NCBI GenBank assembly: GCA_937975585.1
Contig: CALJUC010000251.1
Span: forward strand, 1 to 10,113
Origin: an uncultured Moraxella sp.
GTDB taxonomy: Bacteria > Pseudomonadota > Gammaproteobacteria > Pseudomonadales > Moraxellaceae
Length of the DNA: 10,113 bases
Reading direction: 5' to 3'
Shown here: positions 1 to 5,835 of the stretch, in pieces
How the letters are laid out: each line of letters opens with the position of its first letter
Numbering within the stretch: position 1 is the stretch's first letter
Translations under genes and position numbers: made by a program
The notes under the pieces: model-generated
What the model saw: the letters and a program-made list of their open reading frames with translations, nothing else
Databases searched by the model: none
What the model was told of the DNA's origin: nothing

Positions 1-1609
1 TCCAGCAAGACGCCAAAATCGAGCCAATCGTTGGTTTACAAATTTCACAGCCATCGCCGTGTCCGTGTCTTTCAATCATCTCTTCAAAGGTGTGGATATT
101 GCCGACGCGCACCAAGTGATACAACTCTTGGCGAGAGTAAGCAAAATGCTCGCAGATATGATTTTTAACTTCGATACCGCGCTTTTTGAGTTCTGACACT
201 AAGGTATCTTTGACGATTTGAGCACAGCCGCCACAGCCTGTACTGGCCTTGGTGCAGCTCTTGATGTCTTCATAAGTCATGGCCCCATTGTCCACTGCTG
301 CGCAGATTTGACCTTTGCTGACGTTATAACATGAGCATAGGGTAGCGGTATCGGGCAGATTTTCAATGCCCATAACGGGCTTTTCGACATTTGGTAAAAT
401 CAAGCTTTCTGGGTGTAACGGTAAATCAATACCATTTAAAAACAGTTGCAATAAATTGCTATAGTCTTCGGTATCCCCGACTAGGACAGCACCTAGCAGG
501 CGTTTGCTGTCTGGGGTAGTGACCAATTTTTTGTACACGCCTGTTTTGGGATTTTGATACACAAAGCTTAAACTGTCTTTGATTTTGCCATGGGCATCGC
601 CAATACTGCCGACATCGACGCCCATGAGTTTAAGTTTGGTACTCATGTCCGCCCCGTCAAACAGGCTATTATGTTCACCTGCCAGTTGTGACGCACACAC
701 GCTTGCCATAGTGTAGCCCGGGGCGACTAATCCGTAAATTTTGTTATCCCACAAGGCACATTCACCAATGGCATACACATCTGGGACGCTGGCTTGGCAA
801 GTGTCGTTGATAACGATACCACCACGCTCACCCAGCTTGAGACCGGAGCTGCGAGCAAGACTGTCTTGAGGGCGAATCCCTGCACTAAACAAAATCAAAT
901 CAGTATCAAGTAGCGTACCATCGGCAAATTGCATGGTTAAAAAACTGGCATCATCGTCATGGTTGTCAATGATTTGTTGGGTGTTTTTACCTGTTAGTAC
1001 CGTCACACCTAAGTCTTCGATTTTTTTCTTCAGTAGTTCACCCCCTGCCGCATCAAGCTGTACACCCATGAGCTGGGGGGCAAACTCGACTACATAGGTG
1101 GTTAAACCCAGTGTCACTAAGGCTTTGGCCGCTTCTAATCCCAATAAACCACCGCCAACCACCACACCACGTTGGACACGTGGATTGTCCGCAGTTGCTA
1201 AAATAGCATCTAAGTCTTCAATGGTGCGATAGACATGACAGTGCGCATGTTGATTGCCTTTAACAGGCGGGACAAAAGGATAAGAGCCTGTTGCTAACAC
1301 CAATTTTTCAAATTCTAAGGTGTTGCCCTTGCTGGTGATAAGAGTTTTGGTTTGCGGATCAAAACTTTCGACGCCTTCACCCAAATGCAAAGTAATGCCC
1401 GCTTGCTCATAGTTTGCCAAATCCACTAAATTAAGCTGACTGGCGTCTTTATGTTCGAAGTAACTGGACAAATACACCCGATCATACGCAGGGCGACTTT
1501 CAGCACTAAATACATGAATCTGATAAATTTGGTGTAGGCGTTTTTCAATCGCTTTTTCGATAAAGTGGTGTCCAACCATCCCATTACCGACGACGATAAG
1601 ATTTTTCAT
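1..1609 (-). CDS. nirB: Assimilatory nitrite reductase [NAD(P)H] large subunit NirB (N-terminal 536 residues, cut by window edge)
   Basis: Cytoplasmic enzyme that reduces nitrite to ammonium with NAD(P)H. My translation from ATG 1609-1607 is open to the window edge. Residues 8-13 (GNGMVG) form the FAD Rossmann motif and 152-157 (GGGLLG) the NAD(P)H motif, followed by the flavoprotein signature PDVYAIGEC. A BFD-like [2Fe-2S] domain follows, with Cys425, Cys427, Cys459 and Cys462 (LCSC...GCGGC). A second, partly degenerate BFD-like block has CEHFAYSRQEL (Cys486) and CEICKPTIGSILASCW (Cys521, Cys524). These blocks are characteristic of NirB, which is usually about 850 residues, so the siroheme/[4Fe-4S] half and nirD should lie beyond the left edge. 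The start is supported by an AAGGGA ribosome site (1616-1621) six bases upstream. A strong sigma-54 promoter lies at 1705-1720. No damage is visible in the part present. Confidence 0.96.
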   Translation of the reverse strand, partial: MKNLIVVGNGMVGHHFIEKAIEKRLHQIYQIHVFSAESRPAYDRVYLSSYFEHKDASQLNLVDLANYEQAGITLHLGEGVESFDPQTKTLITSKGNTLEFEKLVLATGSYPFVPPVKGNQHAHCHVYRTIEDLDAILATADNPRVQRGVVVGGGLLGLEAAKALVTLGLTTYVVEFAPQLMGVQLDAAGGELLKKKIEDLGVTVLTGKNTQQIIDNHDDDASFLTMQFADGTLLDTDLILFSAGIRPQDSLARSSGLKLGERGGIVINDTCQASVPDVYAIGECALWDNKIYGLVAPGYTMASVCASQLAGEHNSLFDGADMSTKLKLMGVDVGSIGDAHGKIKDSLSFVYQNPKTGVYKKLVTTPDSKRLLGAVLVGDTEDYSNLLQLFLNGIDLPLHPESLILPNVEKPVMGIENLPDTATLCSCYNVSKGQICAAVDNGAMTYEDIKSCTKASTGCGGCAQIVKDTLVSELKKRGIEVKNHICEHFAYSRQELYHLVRVGNIHTFEEMIERHGHGDGCEICKPTIGSILASCW

Positions 1610-1647
1610 TCTTTATCCCTTCTAACGAAACATTGGCTTTTTGACTT

Positions 1648-1679
1648 GGATAATGACTGGCTTTTGGCGTGTATTATCC
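1648..1679 (-). promoter_or_regulatory. Possible stem-loop in the nirB leader RNA
   Basis: GGATAAT (1648-1654) and ATTATCC (1673-1679) are perfectly complementary around an 18-base loop, inside the leader predicted from the sigma-54 promoter. The stem is AT-rich, no U-tract follows, and it does not look like the hexaloop hairpins bound by NasR-type antiterminators. It may be chance. Confidence 0.25.
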
Positions 1680-1703
1680 TAAGGTTTTCTATACTGTTAT
1701 GTA

Positions 1704-1720
1704 AGCAAATTTTATGCCAA
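1704..1720 (-). promoter_or_regulatory. Sigma-54 (-24/-12) promoter of nirB
   Basis: On the minus strand the sequence reads TTGGCATAAAATTTGCT. The GG (1718-1717) and GC (1706-1705) dinucleotides are spaced exactly as in the RpoN consensus TGGCAC-N5-TTGC. The predicted start of transcription is near 1693, giving a leader of about 84 nt before the nirB ATG. It closely resembles the porter promoter at 5396-5412. RpoN promoters with NtrC control are well known for nitrate and nitrite assimilation; use here is inferred. Confidence 0.82.
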
Positions 1721-1796
1721 TATTTAAATTAACTATAAATTTCAATGGGTTAAAAAATATAGGTTAATTATTTATTAAGAAAAATAAATCACATTG

Positions 1797-3740
1797 TTAG
1801 TGATTTAACGCAACCAGTAGCCAAGTGACGAGCAACAGCACCGTTAATATGCCACTGACCAGTTGCCAAAATAGCACAGGATGTTTGTCAATCAGCGGCT
1901 GTTTGGCTTTATCGTCGGCATGGCTTTTGGGGTCAAGGTCGGTGAGAAAATCGCCAATGCTCTGATAGCGGCGGCTGCTATCTGCTTGCAGCGCACGAAT
2001 CAGCACGTCATTGACCCAAAATGGCAAATCCGCGCGCAATTGCCGTACGTTTTTGAACGCCAGTTTTTGGGTGGTTTGTGCGGTCATCGCAGTGGTCAAG
2101 GTATCGACATCAAACGGCTGTAGCCCTGTCAGCATCTCATAAGTCACCACACCCAGCGAGAAAATATCGGAATACACCCCTTTTGGTGCATCGCTAAAAT
2201 ATTCGGGGGCACTATAATGCAAATCGCCCACAGGCGGTGTATGCCCAGTTCTTAAGAGCAACGAGCCAACCGAACCAAAGTCAATGAGCTTGATATGACC
2301 CGATGGCAGCAGCATGATATTTTCGGGCTTGATATCTTGATGGAGTAGATAATTACGGTGCATGACTCGCAGCGCCATACCGATTTGATTGACAATAGCA
2401 AAGGTTTGGGCAACCGATAACGGCGGCTGGGTGTCGATAAATTCACGCAAGCTCATGCCTTGCAAAAATTCGGTGACATGGTACAGATATTGGCTATTCA
2501 TCGGCTTGGGGTAAAATTTTAGTAAGCTTGGGTGATTGAGGCTTAACCCTATTTTTTCTTCTTTTAAAAACAGCCGTAAAAATCCGCTATCGTCTTCATA
2601 ATAGGCAGACGGCACTTTGATAATACGCTGATTATCGCCTGTGTCAGCGGTGCTGTCGGTAGCCAAATACACGCTACTGCGTGGCGTGTTTTGCACCACT
2701 TTGTCAATGGTAAAATGATCAAGCTTGTCGCCGGCCGTTAGCACAGGTGGAATGCGTAAACGGGTAACGGCATGACGACTGTCTGTATGTTCGGCAAGGT
2801 CAGCTTTGTCAAAATCTGCATTCGCCAAAATTCTCGCAACTTTTGGCAACACCGCTATCATCACGCAACTGACATTGTCATTACTGCCGTTTTCCAATGC
2901 CACCTGACACAAGATTTCTGGCAAATTTTCTAAGTCTAAGGTGGTGGAGTTATCCAGCGCCAACAATTTGCCCAATGACGATTGGGTGAGTAACAATAAT
3001 TCATCATCACCGATAAATTCATACACGCCATCGGTCATTATCAAAAACACATCTTCGGGCAATACATCGATTTGGGCAAGTTGTAATTCTACTTGGGCAT
3101 CTGCGCCAAGTGCAGCGGCTAACGCGCCTTTGTCTCGCCCTCGTTTGTGTCTGTGGTCTTGGGTGAGTACGCGCAGTTTGTTGTGTCGTAGCCGATAGAT
3201 ACGGCTATCACCCGTGTGGAATAACACTGCCGAGTGCTCGGATAATAAAGGCTCGGTAAACAGCAGCCCAGATAAGGTTGAGAGTAATTTGGGCAAATAC
3301 CGCTGCGAGGCTGAATCAAAGCTGCCATGGTGATCACTAAAATACAAAAAATCATTGATAATATGCACGCTTTTGGTGAGCATTTGGGCCAGCGTTTCGG
3401 CACTGTTGTTATTTAATGAATCGCTAGTAACAGGGCTAGTAACTGGGGTAGTCACCATGTCAGCTTGGTGCATGGTTAATTGGTCGATCAGCGTATCAAT
3501 CACCCATTGACTGGCGAGCTTTGGCTGTCCGCAGCTGCTGACGCCGTCAGCTAAAGCGGTGACTTGCCATGCAAGCTGAGCGGCGCTGCTATCCCCTGTT
3601 GGCACCAGCGTTTGCATTGTCAAGGTATCTTGATTTTCGGCTTTGCGCCCTGCATGACTAGCAGCACGGGTCAGCAGTTGCGGCAAGGACTGTGGTAAGG
3701 ATTGAGAACTGGCGGGATTTTGCTGAATGGCTTTTGACAT
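1797..3740 (-). CDS. Bifunctional PP2C-type protein phosphatase / Ser-Thr protein kinase, membrane-anchored
   Basis: A 647-residue fusion starting MSKAIQQN. Residues about 30-300 are a PP2C-family phosphatase with its metal-binding aspartates visible: ENQD (Asp38), ADGVSS (Asp65), HTGDSR, MTDG (Asp237) and NDN (Asp288). Residues about 340-600 are a Hanks-type kinase with Lys375 (RIIK), Glu394/395 in helix C, the catalytic loop HQDIKPEN (Asp469, Lys471, Asn474), DFG (Asp487) and APE (511-513). The glycine-rich loop is atypical (VVQNTPRSSVY, no GxGxxG). Residues 622-644 form one hydrophobic helix near the C terminus, so both enzymes should face the cytoplasm. AAGGA at 3748-3752, seven bases upstream, supports this start over an in-frame ATG at 3797 that lies in a hairpin loop. 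A similar gene (PA1782) lies between nirB and the nitrate transporter gene in Pseudomonas aeruginosa. The target is unknown; regulation of nitrate uptake or reduction is inferred from context. Confidence 0.92.
   Translation of the reverse strand: MSKAIQQNPASSQSLPQSLPQLLTRAASHAGRKAENQDTLTMQTLVPTGDSSAAQLAWQVTALADGVSSCGQPKLASQWVIDTLIDQLTMHQADMVTTPVTSPVTSDSLNNNSAETLAQMLTKSVHIINDFLYFSDHHGSFDSASQRYLPKLLSTLSGLLFTEPLLSEHSAVLFHTGDSRIYRLRHNKLRVLTQDHRHKRGRDKGALAAALGADAQVELQLAQIDVLPEDVFLIMTDGVYEFIGDDELLLLTQSSLGKLLALDNSTTLDLENLPEILCQVALENGSNDNVSCVMIAVLPKVARILANADFDKADLAEHTDSRHAVTRLRIPPVLTAGDKLDHFTIDKVVQNTPRSSVYLATDSTADTGDNQRIIKVPSAYYEDDSGFLRLFLKEEKIGLSLNHPSLLKFYPKPMNSQYLYHVTEFLQGMSLREFIDTQPPLSVAQTFAIVNQIGMALRVMHRNYLLHQDIKPENIMLLPSGHIKLIDFGSVGSLLLRTGHTPPVGDLHYSAPEYFSDAPKGVYSDIFSLGVVTYEMLTGLQPFDVDTLTTAMTAQTTQKLAFKNVRQLRADLPFWVNDVLIRALQADSSRRYQSIGDFLTDLDPKSHADDKAKQPLIDKHPVLFWQLVSGILTVLLLVTWLLVALNH
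1838..1852 (-). promoter_or_regulatory. NtrC-like enhancer site upstream of nirB
   Basis: On the minus strand the sequence reads GCATATTAACGGTGC, matching one half of the NtrC dyad (GCACC-N5-GGTGC) perfectly and the other at three of five positions. It lies inside the 3' end of the kinase gene, centred 127 bp upstream of the -24 element. That is nearly the same distance as the better site at 5526-5540 from the porter promoter. Alone it would be weak; the matching distance makes it worth recording. Confidence 0.4.
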
Positions 3741-3873
3741 GGGTTTTTCCTTACTAGCACGGTTGCTACGCATTGTGCAAAAATGAAAAAAGGGCATACA
3801 CCCTTTTTTACCTTACTAACTAGACTTCCTTGTCCGCTGGTTGACTGTTTTTTTGGTTGGATTTAGTGAGCGA
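3741..3873. other. Porter-kinase intergenic gap
   Basis: This 133-bp gap between two co-directional minus-strand genes contains a terminator-like hairpin (3786-3809) and two copies of a purine-rich Shine-Dalgarno-like element, AGTAAGG(T)AAAAA, at 3744-3755 and 3805-3817. The proximal copy serves the kinase start at 3740. I see no convincing sigma-70 or sigma-54 promoter here, so how the kinase gene is transcribed is unclear. Confidence 0.6.
3786..3809 (-). terminator. Probable intrinsic terminator or attenuator after the porter gene
   Basis: AAAAAAGGG (3786-3794), a six-base loop, and CCCTTTTTT (3801-3809) form a 9-bp hairpin whose 3' arm is a run of T on either strand. It lies 64 bp downstream of the porter stop codon. 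The stem has only three GC pairs, so termination may be partial, leaving read-through into the kinase gene. An in-frame upstream ATG of the kinase reading frame (3797) falls in its loop, which argues against that ATG as the start. Confidence 0.55.
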
Positions 3874-5347
3874 TTAGGCTACCGCAATTCGCTCAATGGT
3901 GCCATCTTCGTGCACCTCGATCATATGTCCTTGTGGCTCGCTCAAGAAGGTCGCGCCAATAAAGGCAATGCCTGCAAAAATCGCGAGGGTAATAAAGAAT
4001 CCTGTTGGCGATACCATAGAGAAAATAGTCAAAAACAACACCCCACCTACGTTACCATAGGCACCCACCATACCAGCAATTTGCCCTGTCATACGGCGTT
4101 GAATGAGCGGAACCACTGAGTATACTGCACCGCATGCTGCTTGCACAAATACAGAAGTAAGCAGCACGATTGCCACTGCACCCGCCAATGGTAACTTGGT
4201 CATTTGCGTCATTAGCAGATAACCCACCGTTTGCCCTGCCAATGCAATCATCAATACTTTACGACGACCGACCGCATCGGACATAAAACCACCGCCAGGA
4301 CGAGCAAATAAATTCATCACCGCAAAACAGCCTGCAGTCAACCCTGCTAAAGTATGCGATACACCATAGTTGGTAATAAAAAATTGCGGCAACATCGACA
4401 CCACTGCCAACTCAGAGCCAAAACATGCCAAATACGCCATGTCTAAAATCGCCACTTGTTTGAACTGATAACCATATTCTGGATTTACCGCAGGGCGAGA
4501 TGTATCAAATAAATGCTTATTGACTGACCAGATTTTGATATATTGATAGACTACAAGCACCGCCACCACCGCATATGCCAGCATGGTTTGATTAGCGGTT
4601 AATAATTTTAATCCGCTAGGTGACAAACGCCACGCCAACAAAAACAAAATCGCATAAACCGGTAAAATCATCACCGCATAAAAGTAAAAGTCTGCTTTGC
4701 TTGATACTTCCAAGCCGCCTGATTTTTTTGGTTTAAAATAAGTCGCGCCTTTGGGTGTATCACTGACACCACGATAAAAAATGACCGAATAAACAATCGC
4801 AATCACGCCTGTGGTCGCAATCGCATACCGCCAACCATCTGCACCGCCATACACTAAGGCAAGAATCGGCATCGACATCGACGCTACTGCCGCCCCAAAA
4901 ATTGCCCCAACCGCCGTACACCCCTTCTGCCGAGCCGACTTCATTGACAGGAAACCATTCTGAAATCAAACGAATCCCAACCACAAATCCTGCACCGACA
5001 AAACCTAGCAAAAACCGCCCAATCGCCAGCATTTGGAAACTTTGGGCAAATGCAAACACAAAACACAAAAAACCGCTAATCAACAACACAGCACTATATG
5101 AACGCTTGGGGCCGTATCTATCGACCATCGCGCCGATTAGCAAACGGGCAGGAATGGTCAAAGCCACATTGAGCATCAAGATCGCTTTGACTTGTCCATC
5201 GCTCAAATGAAAATATTGTTTGATAGTTGGCATCAATGCCACATGAGCAAACCAAATTAAAAAGGTGACGAAAAAAGCAAACCAGGTGTAATGTAACACC
5301 TTGATACGGGGTAATTTCATAGCAAACAGCGGTAAACGTTGGGGCAT
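3874..5347 (-). pseudogene. narK: NarK/NasA-family nitrate/nitrite MFS porter, one-base frameshift
   Basis: Inner-membrane nitrate/nitrite transporter of the NNP family, about 490 residues and multi-helical when the frame is corrected. The first frame runs from ATG 5347 (AAAGGAG at 5354-5360, six-base spacer) and carries Arg68 in PARLLIG, the likely TM2 substrate arginine, then GAGFVVGIRLISEWFP and GGWGNF (145-150). The frame then shifts at the A-run 4897-4901 (TTTTT on the coding strand). Removing one T gives GNFGAAVASM and joins the second frame. This carries FARPGGGFMSD (Arg349, likely TM8 substrate arginine) and the second nitrate signature AGMVGAYGNVGGV (about 424-436), ending at TAA 3876-3874. 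As written, translation stops after 195 residues with 45 aberrant ones. The break may be a sequencing error in a homopolymer, a true mutation or, less likely, recoding. Both halves are otherwise well conserved, suggesting a recent event or an error. A sigma-54 promoter lies just upstream. Confidence 0.9.
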
Positions 5348-5395
5348 CTGCTTCTCCTTTAAGTAAGCCTGTACGGTTCACGGTAACAAGGCAAA

Positions 5396-5412
5396 AGCAA
5401 TATTTATGCCAT
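5396..5412 (-). promoter_or_regulatory. Sigma-54 (-24/-12) promoter of the nitrate porter
   Basis: On the minus strand the sequence reads ATGGCATAAATATTGCT, with GG (5410-5409) and GC (5398-5397) at the exact RpoN spacing. Transcription should begin near 5385, leaving a 5' leader of about 38 nt with the AAAGGAG ribosome site. It is almost identical to the nirB promoter at 1704-1720. Confidence 0.84.
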
Positions 5413-5484
5413 TATCATAAGCTTTTGTTTTTACAATAATTTTTTTGAATGACCCATCAATTAGCTATTTTGCTGTGATAAAAC

Positions 5485-5511
5485 TTTTACCGATTAGCAT
5501 GAGCGGTAAAA
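5485..5511. repeat. Operator-like inverted repeat TTTTACCG-N11-CGGTAAAA
   Basis: Two perfect 8-base arms (5485-5492 and 5504-5511) are separated by 11 bases, with partial symmetry further out. The centre (about 5498) is near -113 of the predicted porter transcription start, a normal place for an activator of a sigma-54 promoter. The arms do not match the NtrC consensus. The arm spacing, about two helical turns centre to centre, would suit a dimeric regulator, which I cannot identify. Confidence 0.5.
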
Positions 5512-5525
5512 TTTGACGCTGTACT

Positions 5526-5540
5526 GCACTATTTTGGTAA
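5526..5540. promoter_or_regulatory. NtrC-like enhancer site in the divergent region
   Basis: GCACTATTTTGGTAA agrees at 12 of 15 positions with GCACTATATTGGTGC, the form I recall for the strong NtrC site at E. coli glnA. It is centred about 123 bp upstream of the porter -24 element and about 209 bp upstream of the weaker flavoprotein -24 element, so one site could serve both directions. NtrC control is an inference. Confidence 0.55.
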
Positions 5541-5739
5541 GTAATCGATAAGGTAAAAGAATAATGCAAATAAATAAGCAAAAAAAATGTCTAAAAATAT
5601 TTTAAAAACCCTCAAACAGTTATCTACAGTTAAAGAGGTTAAATTCGAAGAGTGGTCAACATACCTCACACTGTCCGACAAATAATAGCCAAAATTTAAA
5701 ACACCATAAAAAACAGTAAAAAACAACGGTTTAAAACGG

Positions 5740-5756
5740 TTGGCATAAATTTTGAA
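5740..5756 (+). promoter_or_regulatory. Weak sigma-54-like promoter of the flavoprotein-nasA operon
   Basis: TTGGCATAAATTTTGAA matches the other two sigma-54 promoters closely at -24 (GG at 5742-5743) and keeps the spacing, but the -12 GC is GA (5754-5755). Transcription would start near 5767, about 69 nt before the flavoprotein ATG. Loss of the conserved C should weaken it. I see no better promoter in this direction. Confidence 0.5.
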
Positions 5757-5835
5757 TTATCTAAAGGGCTAAATTTTAAAGTGCTAGATTCTAAAGTATT
5801 AAATATCGGGTCGGATAAGCAAGGTCAGCCAAACA

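Larger units (their letters stand above)
1610..1796. other. nirB upstream region between the kinase gene and nirB
   Basis: AT-rich 187-bp gap on the transcribed minus strand. It holds the sigma-54 promoter at 1705-1720, a predicted leader of about 84 nt with a 7-bp stem-loop (1648-1679), and a loose AT-rich inverted repeat AATTAACTATA / TATAGGTTAATT (1727-1737 and 1758-1769). I see no good intrinsic terminator after the kinase stop codon, so some read-through from the kinase gene into nirB is possible. Confidence 0.7.
5348..5835. promoter_or_regulatory. Divergent regulatory region between the porter and flavoprotein-nasA genes
   Basis: This 488-bp AT-rich region has no convincing gene; a 65-codon minus-strand reading frame at 5529-5726 is of low complexity and lacks family features. 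From left to right it holds the porter ribosome site, its sigma-54 promoter (5396-5412), a 27-bp operator-like inverted repeat (5485-5511), an NtrC-like site (5526-5540), a weaker plus-strand sigma-54-like element (5740-5756), and imperfect 15-bp tandem repeats in the flavoprotein leader (5773-5802). Confidence 0.8.

Noticed and set aside
1758..1796. Terminator after the kinase gene (TTTATT/AATAAA hairpin)
   Set aside because: The stem is only A-T pairs and would be too weak; the T-richness reflects base composition.
1881..2123. Plus-strand 80-codon reading frame inside the kinase gene
   Set aside because: It is antisense to a well-supported kinase C-terminal region and its product shows no independent features.
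3741..3797. Kinase start at ATG 3797 (MPFFHF)
   Set aside because: It lies in the loop of a terminator-like hairpin with only a three-base gap to a purine run, while ATG 3740 has AAGGA at a good distance. The added 19 residues show no conserved feature.
3874..4944. A separate 356-residue transporter starting at ATG 4944
   Set aside because: Its first 16 residues are out-of-frame sequence and the rest begins in the middle of the fifth membrane helix. It is the C-terminal part of the frameshifted porter, not an independent gene.
5641..5680. GTGGT-CAACAT-ACCTCAC dyad as an NtrC site for the reductase operon
   Set aside because: The arms have the opposite orientation to the NtrC consensus and need a one-base bulge to pair.
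5529..5726. A 65-codon minus-strand reading frame between the divergent promoters
   Set aside because: It is low-complexity (Phe/Tyr-rich from AT-rich DNA), has no family features and overlaps regulatory sequence.
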